Part shown: positions 46,072 through 57,587 of the stretch, piece by piece | Layout of the letters: each line of letters opens with the position of its first letter | Numbering within the stretch: the first letter of the stretch is position 1 | Source of the DNA: Stomoxys calcitrans | Taxonomy: Eukaryota > Arthropoda > Insecta > Diptera > Muscidae | DNA: 64,000 bases | Direction: 5' to 3' | NCBI RefSeq assembly: GCF_963082655.1 | Contig: NC_081556.1 | Span: 2,046,001 to 2,110,000, forward strand | The notes under the pieces: model-generated | What the model saw: the letters and a program-made list of their open reading frames with translations, nothing else | Database searches by the model: none | Told to the model about the DNA's origin: nothing | Position numbers and translations under genes: made by a program

Positions 46072-46480
46072 TTATACCCACCACCATAGGATGGGGGTAT
46101 TTTAAGCCAGTCATTCCGTTTATAACACCTCGAAATATTCGAGCTAGCCGCTCGAAATTTTGTACAGATACTTTATATTGATGTATGTCGTTGGGGATTG
46201 CAAATGGGTCATATCGGTTCAGATTTAGATACAGCTCCCATATAAACCGATCACCAGATTTGACTTCTTAAGCCTTAAAAGCCAACATTTTTGTCCGATT
46301 TGGCTGAAATTTTGCATGTGGAGTTTTGTTATGACTTTCAACCGTTGAACGTAAGTCGTTCTACCTACCGTTGAACGTAAGTCGTGAATTTGCCGCTTTT
46401 TGATGTTAAAGTCACTTTGGTCATGATAAAACTTTAATAACCTTCGTCTGTGGTAAAGGATGGGACTTTTAGGCAAAAAT
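46072..46480 (-). repeat. Modular repeat B, copy (reverse, partial)
   Basis: 'TTTATACCCACCACCATAGG', 'AACACCTCGAAATATTCGAG', and 'ATATAAACCGATCACCAGAT' are repeat B text. A 19-bp piece 'ACCGTTGAACGTAAGTCGT' occurs twice in tandem near 46340-46388. Confidence 0.65.
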
Positions 46481-48490
46481 TCAACACTTCTTTTAGGCCA
46501 AAAATGCTTCGTTTACAGCAAAAGACGATTCATTGAGCTATAAGACAATTTTTTTGGTTAGTTTATATCTTGTGTATCTTCCATTTATCAGAGAAGGTAA
46601 CAAAAAAAGCTAATTTTTGGTTATTTTCATCGGGTGATGCTCAGACTGCCAGCAGTCAATATTGGGATATTCGTGTAAGGATGTAAACTCAGAATGGTTC
46701 AAATTTTAGTTAAGGTAAAAAAATTGTCGTATTTACAATACCATAAACAAAAAACAGGCCAACGGCGCCAGGTCGATGAAACAAGCGCATAGATCGTTTG
46801 GCAATATTTCCTATGTATTCACACAAATTCCAGCAATTTTATCGTAAACAAAGTCACAACGTTTTTTCCGACGAAAATTTCGTTTATTGCTAATGAATTA
46901 TTTTTCGCGTGTAAAGACGAAGAGTATAAAAAGCAATAATAAATTCATTCAATTTAGACTTGGTTATAACGATTTTTTCTGAGCTTATGATAGGTAGGGC
47001 TTAAAAACTATTTAACATCATTATTATTATTTTGTTGACAGAAGCAAAAGAATTGTTATTCATAAAAACATGTGTATGCTATTGCCTCAAACGATTATTA
47101 GTTGTTGAAAAAAAGGCAATGACCTCTTCATCATAAGCTGCCATCCAGCATAGAAAATAGTTAAAAGTGTCTGCATTTGGGGGACCTAAATAAAAATTAT
47201 TTCTTTCTATTAATTGCCATATATCCTTAGCTCTACTTAGATTTATGTCCAAAAACTTCGATCGATAGATCTACCACGAGTTCATGAAAGCGCTACTGTT
47301 TATTCATTGTTAACCTTTTCGAACGTGCCTGAAATATTTGATTTGACTTTGCATTATAAAACTTGCGGTCACAAGTACTTGGGCTTGTCAATGTTTTGTT
47401 AATGGCCCCATTGTGATACACATACAATAAGCGAAGAGTACACCAATACACTCGCACTTATGTACATACCTATAGTATTGGAAGTGCGTGCCTTGCCATG
47501 CCAGCCCCCGCCTCCGAAGACTGCGCAAAGACTATTTTTGGTTAAATGGTTTTGCAATCATGGATGGGGCCAATGTGAATTACTTTCTTTTTTTTCTGCT
47601 TGTTATTTTCTTGGAATGTCAAAATGGCAATTGACGAGTATTTCGCAATTATTATTTAATAGAAAGTAAAAGGGAAATTTCATATTTTTCATAATAACTG
47701 CTGCAGCAGCAGAACAGATGCGCTAGTCAAAGACCTCACTCACCCATTAAAAACCGTAATCGGTCAAAAATCATTGATCATTAAATGTTTGTTATCTACT
47801 CAGAAGGAGTCTGAAATTTAAACTCATAATTTCTTTCTCAATTGAATGGCTGATAAGCGGATTGCTTGACCATTGGGTATTTATAAAACGCTTAGTCGTC
47901 GCTTCTCGCAAACAAGATTTTAAGGCGAACTTTGCTGAATTCATTTGAATTTCATAAAAACGTCATAATTTAATTACATTCATGAAAACATTGCTGATTT
48001 GATTTTTCTTTTTTTCTTTCTTTGTACAAAATTCAAGTGGAAATGAATAACAAAATTTAATTTAATATCACATTATAATCATGTAGCCAGGCGAATAAAA
48101 ACTCTGAGCATGTGGACACTCAACAGTGGCCACAGCCGGCTGGCTATTCATTCGTTCATTCATTCATATGAATGCAAATTAACACTTCTGGATATATAAA
48201 AAGCAACAATGGTGGGCGACAGATACGAATATTCATAACTATCATACAGAGGGATATTCATACCAAGCATACGGTACATATGTGCCAAAAATATGTCTAA
48301 GTATATTAAGGTGGGTAATGGATGGGAATTTTGCACAAGCCATCATATGATTTAAGGCAAGAGACAAGCTTTAGAAGATTTGCCAATGCCTCCTCATATT
48401 CCTTTGATGAAATATGGAAGGAACACATATAGAAGACAATTGCATCGGCGCTTCGAAAGCTTTTATCGTAAAGTAATTTAACTAGTTAAA
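46481..48490. other. Unique AT-rich DNA
   Basis: TATA-like words occur at 46925-46930 and 48193-48200, but neither has a well-spaced initiator. ORFs such as 47460-47669 match nothing known to me. Confidence 0.4.
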
Positions 48491-48491
48491 A

Positions 48492-49195
48492 TTTGCTAAG
48501 TTCGACCGAGCCGAATCTTGGGAACCCTTAGGGAGTGTCGTGTTTTGTTGAAGTGAATGTGTGTACTTCAAGTACAAATGTCTGCCAATTCAACCAAAAC
48601 TTGAAGCATTTTGGGCCTGTAGAAAACTAATCAGGTGATCGATTTGGACCACATATACCATGGATGTTGAAAGGCAGAACAAAGCACTACATGCATAATT
48701 TCAGCCCAATCGCACAACAATTGCGACTTCCATCGGCTCAAGATCTCAAATCGGGAGTCCAATTTATATCAAGTTATGGATCGATTTGGATAATACTTAA
48801 CACAGTTGTGGGCAGTCGTAACAGAGCACTACGTGCAAATTATAAGCCAAGTCGAATAACTATTGCGACTTTCAGGCGCTCAAGACCTCAAAAAAGGGAT
48901 ATGGGGTTATATGGAAGCTTCATTTAAATCTGAACCGATATGGCCTAATTGCAATCTCTCACGACCAATCAATCAATACAAATACTTCATAAAAATTGCT
49001 AGCCGATATCTATATTCGCATGGCTAGATCGACTTAGAATATCAAAACATTACATATATACAGATCAATATTTCGAGCTGTTACAAGGGGGTGACTAGAT
49101 GAGTATACCCCCATAATATAATGCTGGATATATAATAAGCAAAAATGCCCTAACTTCTGCCGGGCTCACTCTTGGCAACCCGCCACCAGGAAATC
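48492..49195 (+). repeat. Modular repeat B, near-complete copy
   Basis: The left end is 'TTCGACCGAGCCGAATCTTG'. Two modules follow ('CAGCCCAATCGCACAACAAT', 'GGGAGTCCAATTTATATC'), and the right part has 'ATTTCGAGCTGTTACAAGGG' and 'GTATACCCCCATAATATAAT'. A second terminus-like piece 'TGCCGGGCTCACTCTTGG' starts at about 49157. Confidence 0.75.
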
Positions 49196-49261
49196 TGCTA
49201 AAAGTTTCCACAAAATAAATTTTGTTGAAGGGCATAATTTTACTTCGACCATTTTACACAG

Positions 49262-50095
49262 AAAAAAAAGCAACAAAAAGAGGGGTGCGGATATTAATCC
49301 GCCCCACGCCACTATGGACATACACCTATAATACGCAGAGAAATTTGTAAGCAAAAATAGCAAAAATGTTTGCTGTAACAGCAGAAAATAGGACAACAGC
49401 AATTTCTTGCTAAAGCAGCAAACATTTTCTGCTTTTTTCAAATAAAAAAAAGTTAAAAAAAAAATCTACAAAATTTCATCAATATATAAAAAAAATTATA
49501 TTTATTGTTTTTTTTTTCAATTTTACAAGCATATAACGTAAAACTTTTTTCTAATTTTCTACACTTTGCAAATTTTTGAACGAATTTTAATAACAGCAGA
49601 CCCAATAAGTACTTCAATTATATTTATGCTTTTGAACAAAAAATTTACTCCCAAAATTGGCAGACTTTTTTAATTAATTTTATGAAATGCCAGTATTGTT
49701 GTTTAGAAAATAGAAAAAAGTATGAATTCATTAAAAAGTTTAAAAGTTGTAACTTAGTATTAGCAAACAGTGTTTGCTGAAATCAGTAGACTAATTTCTG
49801 TGGGTGTAAGCCAGTAATCGGCTTGTTGTCCGCTCTAAATACTAAAAAGTAACATCGAAAAAGAAAATTTAAGTCAGGAATTCCGTGCTAATTGCTTTCC
49901 ATACCACGCCCCTTAGTTAGTTTATGTCTGGTATTGTGTCCCCACCTAAGCGTCGGTGTCTGTAACTGCGAAAGCCGGGAAATGACTAGGAAATGCTTTA
50001 ACGTCTCATCATCTTCTCCACATGAAATCACTTGCCGCATCGATTTTGCATACTTGAGCTCGTAGACTTATGTGTCCTGTTATGTGGATCCCATG
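49262..50095 (-). pseudogene. Non-LTR retrotransposon 3' end, copy 4 (reverse), carrying a MITE
   Basis: Reverse-strand text at 49275-49331 and 49807-50090 matches the 3' end of copy 1 ('GTGTATGTCCATAGTGGCGT', 'ACAAGCCGATTACTGGCTTA', 'CTCATTTCC'-type tail). The two parts are separated by the MITE at 49332-49806. The left end is near 'GAGGGGTGCGGATATTAATC'. Confidence 0.75.
49332..49806. mobile_element. TWA-target MITE, 475 bp, inserted in a retrotransposon
   Basis: Ends TACGCAGAGAAATTTGTAAG and 'GACTAATTTCTGTGGGTG' are imperfect inverted repeats. TAA stands on both sides (49329-49331, 49807-49809). The empty site can be read from the related retrotransposon copies, which run directly from 'CCGATTACTG' to 'GGTGTATGTCC'. 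A TWA duplication of 3 bp is typical of PIF/Harbinger elements; assignment is tentative. Confidence 0.7.
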
Positions 50096-50500
50096 ACATA
50101 AATATAGGAGCAAATGTGGCACAGGGCACAGGGTGCATTTTATTGCCAATCCCATGGGTGACCACCATAAATGACCTATTACGGATGCTGACTGAGCAGG
50201 GTATTGAAACCGTCTGCTACACAAACGATGTAATAATCCTTCTACAGGGTAAAGGATCCGAACCAGCCATGTAGAAAGGCCGAAAGGATCCTGCATACGA
50301 CTGGGCTAGACATAGAGGACTCAATGTCATCCCAGAAAAGACCGAAATCTGGTTATTCACTAGAACGACAAAGTTGGGCCAATTTAACCCGCTACGCTTC
50401 CTGAATAGAACGATTTCGGTATCTGGCAAGGTCAAATACTTAGGAGTGATCTTGGACAGGGAACTGAATTGAAAGTGTCACATTCAGGAACATGGCTCTA
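50096..50500 (+). pseudogene. Non-LTR retrotransposon reverse-transcriptase fragment
   Basis: Translation gives 'INDLLRMLTEQGIETVCYTN' (RT motif YADD changed to YTND), 'DVIILLQGKGSEP', 'GLNVIPEKTEIWLFTRTTK' and 'SGKVKYLGVILDRELN', with in-frame stops. It is joined head-on to the reversed 3' end at about 50095, so the element was rearranged. Confidence 0.8.
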
Positions 50501-50904
50501 CATAAGCGTGAAAAGACCGAAGTAAAATTTTAATTGAAAATAAAATCGTTTTCAATTAAAAAATTAATTGATTCAAACATTTTTTAATTGGGTATAATTT
50601 TTTTCAATTACATTCGTGAAAAATTTTGTAATTTTCAATTAAAAATTTAATTGATTCAATCATTTGTTAATCGAATCTTAAAAATTATAAAGTATGGTGC
50701 TTAAGTAAATTCAATGAAGGACTATTTTGTCCACTACAGTATAAAGGGAAGACCCTTAACTTCCTACATTTCGACAAATCTTAAGCAATATCATAGTAGC
50801 CGGTTCAACAAGCCGCATTTACCCGATGGAATCCTTCATCGGCCAAAAACTGCCGCCTCAGTGCACAACATACTGCCACGACAACAACAACAAATCTATT
50901 GAGC
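50501..50904. other. Mixed repeat debris
   Basis: 'AAAATTTTAATTGAAAATAA' type text is AT-rich. At 50790-50900 'GTAGCCGGTTCAACAAGCCG' and 'ACTGCCGCCTCAGTGCACAA' look like a fragment of another dispersed fly repeat. No gene. Confidence 0.4.
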
Positions 50905-51317
50905 AAAAAAAAGTTGGATATCATCTCACGATAGCGCCTACCATTCACAGTTACGTTACGATGGGCATCGTCTGTGAAGAAGTACGCTCCAATGATGCCA
51001 CCAGCCCACAAACCGCAACAAACTGTGACTTTTTCTTGAAGCATTGGTAGCTCTTGATTCACTCCAAAATCGACAATTCTGTTTATTTATGTACCCATTG
51101 AACCAAAAATGAGCTTCGCCGAAAACTGAAAGAAGCGCGCGAGCACGCATTTTGATAATAAAATTCAACAATTTGCGGGAGTTGTTCGTTGGTAAGATGA
51201 CTCATGGTTAAATTATAAATCAAACTGAAGATATTCGACAGTGAAACAAAACACGAAACGTGCGTGAGTTGTTTGAACCTGTGTTGCCAAAAAGATATTA
51301 GCTAAAAAATCACCCTT
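50905..51317 (-). pseudogene. Deleted Tc1/mariner-superfamily transposon, copy 2 (reverse)
   Basis: Minus-strand frames read 'GEAHFWFNGYINKQNCRFWS' and 'GGIIGAYFFTDDAHRNVTVN', a Tc3-like transposase core, preceded by a short N-terminal piece and the same internal deletion as copy 1. The terminus is AGCTAAAAAATCACCCTTTA at 51298-51317. The C-terminal part is missing. Confidence 0.8.
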
Positions 51318-51321
51318 TAGA

Positions 51322-51990
51322 AGCCGAACAAGGATAATAGAGAGGTCGGTTTATATGGAAGCTATATCAAGTTAAAAACCGATTTGGGCCGTACTTGGCA
51401 TCGTTGTTGATAGTCGTCACAGAACTTTGCGTGCAAAATTTTAGCCAAATCGGATCTAGATGTAAAAACGAAAAATCGGTTTTTATAGGAGCTATATCAG
51501 GTTAAAGATCGATTTCAAACGTACTTGGCACGGTTTTCGGAAGTCGCAACAGAATACTACATGCCAAATTTTAGCCAAATTGGAAAAAATTTACGGCTTC
51601 CAGAGGCTCAAGATGTTAAATCGAGAGGTCGGTTTACATGGGAGCTATATCAGGGTATTGACCGATTTAAACCATACATTGCACAAGTGTTGGAAGTCGT
51701 AACAGAAGACAACGTGCCCAATCAATAACCAATTACTGTTTGTAGCCTTGAGTCCCTCAAGTCGAAGGACCACATTATAAGGGAGTTATTTCTAAATCTG
51801 AACCGATATTACACAGAAGCTTTTTATCGATGTAGGTCTTTCGGGACATTGAACTGGGCCAAATGGGTCCATGTTTTGATATAAACCGATCTCTCGATTG
51901 GAAAATAATTGCGCCTTCTTGGGCGGGTTTTCTCGAAAATTTTCGCGATGGTTTCAGCAAAAACAAACTAACATCCATTTTGCAGATGTG
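51322..51990 (+). repeat. Modular repeat B, copy
   Basis: Three modules: 'GAGAGGTCGGTTTATATGG', 'AAAAATCGGTTTTTATAGG' and 'GAGAGGTCGGTTTACATGGG', each with 'TTTTAGCCAAAT' and 'GGAAGTCG', about 130 bp apart. Confidence 0.75.
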
Positions 51991-53385
51991 AGACCTTTGC
52001 CAACTTCAAGGAACGAAAATTTGGTCACTCATGGGCAAAACATGTCTTTGCAAAAAAACATGCTAACAAGGTTAATAATAAACAAACAGAAAGATCTATT
52101 ACATTAGGACCCAATTCACCTACCCACATTGTTTGGACAATTCATGTTTCCAATCAATTGTAAGTATATCCCTTGAATAGATTTATCCAGCAAACCTTCT
52201 TAAAGACAAAACTTACTTCGCAAGATGACATAACATTTTATAACAGTTACGTCATATATGTCGTGAGATGTGATTTTTCCCTTAATGTGTTAACATTTTT
52301 ATTCAACATGGAAAACGTTTATTGTCTTGGGGGCTAATCCCTTATTAATAAGTGTAAACATTTTGCAACCCACTCTTATATAATACTCACACACATAAGT
52401 TTAAAATATATAAATAGGTATAGCCCAAATGAATTCCGAGCCTCATGACGATGATATTGTCCGGCTTTCACATACAAGCTGTTGCACACACATAACATAC
52501 TACTACATATTTGAGTTAAGATTTTCTTTTATGCACGATACGCGTTCGAACGCATTGAGTGCAGTTTGAATGCGAAGTGCCCAAGTCATAGAGGAGCAGG
52601 GGCGAATGTGAAGATGGTCTTATAAGTAAACAAAAACATATTGTTATGACTTTGTTGTTATACCCATATTCCGAATGTTGGTTATAAACCTACAAGTTGT
52701 TGTTTTCAGTGTAAATAAAATGGGGAGGTGGTTTCCCACCGACACTGGGATAATTGACAAAATTTAATTGAAGCGAATTTATGTCAACTACTTATAAGAT
52801 GACGAGACGGGAGCGATTTAAACACGAGACCTATACAGCAATTTATGTGGTTAAAGAGGTGAAATCGAAAAAAAACGTACATTTATATGCTGTTGTTGAA
52901 CTAATGATGACACTTCAAAATGATGACAAGACAATAGCATAATAAATAGTTAGCGACATCAAATATGGACGAATTTATTTATACACTCCAGTTTACTACC
53001 GCATATTGTGTGCAAATAAACATTAAAGTTCAAAACCTATTTGAGTCAGTGGTTGAATAAAAGGGTATGAGTATGATCCACATGTCCCAAGCTAATTTTC
53101 AGCTTTGGACATTTTGGAGTGCTTTCTTCTGCAATAAACATTTCGATCAAATTTATAATATGTATATGGAATTCCTTGGTAGCTTTGTAATAATTGTTAC
53201 TCCGATTCGAATGCAGCACGTATATGGGTTAAGTCAGTCAGTCAATATGGGTTAAGAGGTTATCCTGCTACCTCTTATGTTGTCGCATTGTCGCTGTTGT
53301 ATTCGATACTAAACATGCACTTTATATTAAAAACTTCTTAAAAATCTGTGGCGATTGTAACACATCCAAATATTAGTCTAAGACC
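51991..53385. other. Unique AT-rich DNA
   Basis: No repeat family or coding exon is recognised. A TATAAATAG word lies near 52409 without a clear initiator. Confidence 0.4.
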
Positions 53386-53950
53386 CCATAACGTAATCGC
53401 CATGACAATCTAAGTCGATCTAGCCATGTCCGTCCGTCTGTCTGTCTGTGGAAAGTACGATAACTTTCGAAGCAGTAAAACTAGGCGCTTTGCAAAAATA
53501 CTTCCTATTAGAGTAGGTCGGTTGGGATTGTAAATGGGCCAAATCGGTTCATGTTTTGATATAGCTGCCATATAAACCGATCTCCCGATTATACTTCTTG
53601 AGCCTCAATAGGGCGCGATTCTTCTCCTACTTGGCTGAAATTATGCACAACGAGTTCTTCTGCGATCTCCAACATACGTGACAAGGATGACTTGAATTGC
53701 TCTAAAACCAGATATAGCTGCCATAAAAACCGATCCCCCAAATGCACTTTTTGAGCCCCTAGAGGTTGTCTGATTTGTCTGAAATTGTTTCCAAAACTTC
53801 TACTATGATCTTCTACAAACTTGCTTAATATGATCTGAATCAGTCCATAACCGGATATAGATCCCATATAAATCGATCTCCCGATTTTACTTTTTAAATC
53901 GCAACTCATACCTGCTTTGACTGAAATTTTGCACAATGACATCTACTTTT
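53386..53950 (-). repeat. Modular repeat B, copy (reverse)
   Basis: 'GTCCGTCCGTCTGTCTGTCTG', 'GCCATATAAACCGATCTCCC', 'GATTTGTCTGAAATTG' and 'TCCCATATAAATCGATCTCC' mark three modules. The minus ORF 53589-53942 is a repeat reading. Confidence 0.75.
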
Positions 53951-53984
53951 TTAACTTTTTTTAAGCAACACGCAGAGAATGTCC

Positions 53985-54905
53985 CCTATGAATGCAGTTG
54001 GCAAGCGAAAATTCAAGTATCGGAGGGGGAAAAGAGGGAGTAGTGTTTGTTGACATTAGTTTTCAATTTCTGGTTGTCATAGTCAGGTGGAAAGACATTG
54101 GCAGGAAGCCTATTCCACATACAAACTGTTCGGGCAAAAAAAGATTTCTCTCCATAGTGCTTAGTCCGGTCAGCTCATCAATCAATAAACACTGTGGAAC
54201 ACGCTCCACGAAAGAATCGATAGAACAGCGTCACACAACCCACATTAGGACGATGTTCAAGGAAAACAATAGAGTTGGTTAACCTACTGTCGCCAATCAA
54301 CACCAGCGTTTTCTCTCAACGCGGTCCAGAAGTTCCAAGGATGATTTGGAAGCACCAGCCCACACATGTGAATTATATTCTATCTTCAGCTTGATGTAGG
54401 TAGTATAGATATTGAGAAGGTCAGAGGGAGTGAAGTAATTCTTGCACCGCTTAAGAAAGCCTAAACACTTGGATGACTCTTTCGACACTTCAAATACATG
54501 GTTTGACCAGCGGACATCACATTGTATCTTAATGCCCAGAACATCAAGCGAATCTGACTGTTCAACCTCTAAACCCAGACAGATACTGACGATTGGATTG
54601 AGTCAACGAATCGTTTGTGTGACAACAAACTGCGTCTTGCGTGCATTAAAATCTACTCTGTTTATTCCACACCACTTGGAAATATCCAGCAAGCGCTGAC
54701 AGAGTGTCACATCCATAATACGCCTTCTGTGTTCAGTTTCCCGAATACTTGGGCTATGGTCGAATGAATATGAATGGCCAAGGCTGCTGTCATCCGCAAA
54801 TGAGTAGATTGGAGGCGAAGTCTGGCTCAATAGATTTTCAATGAAAATTAGAAAAGAGACGGAGAAAGGACGGAGTCTTATGGTACACCTGCGGCCAGTT
54901 TGCAT
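53985..54905 (-). pseudogene. CR1/Jockey-like reverse transcriptase, C-terminal half
   Basis: Minus-strand text reads 'PPIYSFADDSSLGHSYSFD' (catalytic FADD), 'RLLDISKWCGINRVDFNA', 'RKTQFVVTQTI', then 'TYIKLKIEYNSHVWAGAS' and 'LLDRVERKR' of the C-terminal domain, with stops and frameshifts. The rest of the RT continues at 55480-55735 after an inserted element. Confidence 0.82.
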
Positions 54906-55480
54906 TAATTGAATGAGAACCCTATGAAAGCGGACGAGCTTGCGAGACTAGGAACTACCCTTCACATTCACAGGGATACTGGAATCTGTGGGTATGCCTT
55001 TGGCGACATGTAAGCTAAGTTTTCAGAACCAGGCCCGAAGGATAATGAATGATAGATGTTCACAAAGAGGGGGCTATGAGCATTGCAAAACTATGTGGCC
55101 TAATCTAGACTTGAAGAGGTCTACTGCTTCGCTGTCATTGGCTAGAACAGACGTGTCAGTCATTGTGTCCGTCATGACAGGTCACTGTCTAATCGGAAAA
55201 CATGCTGATAGACTGAATGTTGCCAGCAACGACTTTTGCGGAGGACATCGAAGAAGAAGGGACTATAGAACACCTTCTGTTTGTGCAGTCAGAAGGAGTT
55301 TCACTTTAGGTTCTTATTCCTTTGAGAACCTGTATGATTTATCGGATGTGAACATTCGCAAAGTCATTGGGCTTTCTAAAGCGATCTGGATGGTTCAACG
55401 GTAGGAACTGTTCCTGTGGTATCACAATGGATGAAAACGTCTGAGTCTGATGGCAGTGGCAGTCTGCCTAACCTAACCCA
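54906..55480 (+). pseudogene. LOA/R1-like non-LTR fragment nested in the RT
   Basis: It reads 'NPMKADELARLGTTLHIH' (end of an RNase H domain) and then 'SVIVSVMTGHCLIGKHADRL', 'RRRDYRTPSVC' and 'ENLYDLSDVNIRKVIGLSKA', the C-terminal tail of such elements. The 3' end is 'CTGCCTAACCTAACCCA'. It interrupts the reverse RT at 54905/55481 in the opposite orientation. Confidence 0.78.
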
Positions 55481-55735
55481 TCTAAAACAATTCGTATTGT
55501 TCGGTCCTCGAGAAAGCTCGTTATGAAACGAGAGAAGTCATTACCGACTCCAAAGGCATTTAGCTTCGATATAAGTGCGCCGTGCCAGACCCTATCAAAT
55601 GCCTTGGAGATATCCAGAGCCATGACCTTGCTTTCACCAAACTGGTGGATAGAGCGACTTCAACGTTCCGACAAAGTCACCCGTGGAACGGATCTAAAGG
55701 CGTTAAATCGCGGCGTTAAATCGCGGCCAATTGGC
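55481..55735 (-). pseudogene. CR1/Jockey-like reverse transcriptase, domain A part
   Basis: Minus-strand reads 'VMALDISKAFDRVWHGALIS', with the domain A Asp, then 'KLNAFGVGNDFSRFITSFLE' and 'DRTIRIVLDG'. Its downstream continuation is the 'AAGVP' segment near 54895, so the two parts form one RT gene. Confidence 0.82.
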
Positions 55736-56308
55736 CGGTCACAAACGTAAAATAAAATGTTCACCGAACTCGCCTCTCAATAAGTCCATTGTTACGCGTG
55801 CTGTGGCATGTGGCACCGTCTTCTTGAAACCACATGTCATGCAAGTCAAGCACTTGCATTTTCGGCAAAAAAAAGTTGGCTATCATCTCACGATAGCCCC
55901 TACCATTTACAGTTACGTTACGATGGGCATCGTCTGTGAAGAACTACGGTCCAATGATGCCACCTGCCCATAAACCGCACCAAACTGTGACTTTTTCTGG
56001 ATGCATTGGTAGCTGTTGCAATGCTTCTGGCTGATCTTCACTCCAAAATCGACGTACCGATTGGGCCAAAAATGAGCTTCCTCGCTCAATGGAAAAAGCG
56101 CGCGATAAACTTTCTTATCAGAGCACACATTTTGATAACAAAATTCAATAATTTGCAAGCGTTGTTTGTTTGTAAAACAATTCATGGTTAAATTATAGAC
56201 CAAACTGAAGAAGTTTAACAGTGAAACAAAACACGAAACGAGCGGAGGTGTTTAAACCAGTATTGCCAAAAACTGACAAAAAGGATAAAAGCTAAAAAAA
56301 CACCCTTT
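55736..56308 (-). pseudogene. Deleted Tc1/mariner-superfamily transposon, copy 3 (reverse)
   Basis: The minus frame 55913-56203 runs 'TNKQRLQIIEFCYQNVCS', 'KKVYRALFPLSEEAHFWPNR', i.e. the N-terminal domain fused to the core. This proves the internal deletion. The C-terminal 'PANWP' region near 55735 is reached before truncation. The terminus is GCTAAAAAAACACCCTTTA at 56290-56308. Confidence 0.8.
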
Positions 56309-56645
56309 ATATTCTTGGTCGTTTTGACATTTTAAATCGATCTGACCATATCCATCCCTCTGGCCGTCTGTCTGTCAGTCGGAGGACGCTAACTTTCGAA
56401 GGAATTAAGCTATGCGCTTGAAATTTTGCACAAATAATTTCCATTAGAGTAGGTCGGTCGGGATTGTAAAAAGGCCATATCGGTCCATGCTTTTGTAGAG
56501 GTCCCACATAAACCGGATCTCGGATATTGACTTGTTGAGAAATTTTGTACTGTGACTTCTACTATGGACTTCAACATCCAAACCAAGTATGCCCCGAATC
56601 GGTTCATAACCTAATATAAACTTCAAAAAGCAACTATTAACTTAA
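56309..56645 (-). repeat. Modular repeat B, copy (reverse, partial)
   Basis: 'CATCCCTCTGGCCGTCTGTC', 'TCGGTCGGGATTGTAAAAAG', 'CATAAACCGGATCTCGGAT' and the end 'TTAACACGCTTTAACTTG' are repeat B text. Confidence 0.65.
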
Positions 56646-57587
56646 CACGCTTTAACTTGTTTTTTTTTTAGTTATGGCCGAGGCGGGCTTCGTATTTTGC
56701 GATTTACGGAGGCATTTGTTGTTCGATTCCCATTTTGAAGCATGATTGGATTGGTGAAAAGTTAACAACGACTTAACCAAAATATTGTCCACATTCGATC
56801 ATTCAGTTAAAAGTTTAGAATTCAAAATATGTTTTTTTTTTTTGTTTGATTTGCACGAATGTTTTCTCACCTAAATGAAAACCTCTGCTAAATTTCACTA
56901 AAATCGGTTCGAATTTGTATGTATCACCCACCACAGTTTTCAATCTGGTCATTTTTAAATTCCTGAAAAATCCGATTTGCTGGCTGAATAATCAATAAAA
57001 GCACCAAGAAATACTACTGTTGTCATAAATTCGTATTCGTATATTCGCTTGTGTACATCACTTTAATTACCTCCAGCGTAGTGTTAACGGTCTGGATTTA
57101 TTTTTGGATTTAGTTACAACAAGATGATTTAATTTGCAATGAAATGTTCTTTAATTTTGTATTTTTTTCCTAATTTTCTCCTTAGGAGAATGATTTCAAA
57201 GGATGTTTTCATGTTATTTTACTATAGGTTGCCGAAGAAAAAATATGTAAAAAAAAATATGTATGTAAAATTTATGTACTAGGATCACAACTTAAGGAAT
57301 GAGGATTTTAATTAAATATGTTGTTATTGGTTATTAAAATATATTAATTACTTACCAATAATTTGAAGAACAGTCCCTGAAACAACATGATAAAAATTAA
57401 TTTCTCAATTTTAACAAAAACAAATAAATATTTAATTCAAAAACTTAATCATTTTCAATGAATGCAAACTACGATTCAATGGGTATTACCAACATTACAC
57501 TCTCTGGAGTCTTAAGATAACTAATATGTCACGCACATCAGTTTTCTGTGAAATCAAGAAGTCGAACAAAATTTTTAAAATTATGTA
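56646..57587. other. AT-rich DNA left of the Tc1 element
   Basis: No gene or repeat family is recognised. Confidence 0.4.

Noticed and set aside
46925..46950. TATAAA with a TCATTC initiator
   Set aside because: The spacing of 22 nt from TATA to A+1 is too short for a standard fly promoter and nothing downstream supports a gene.
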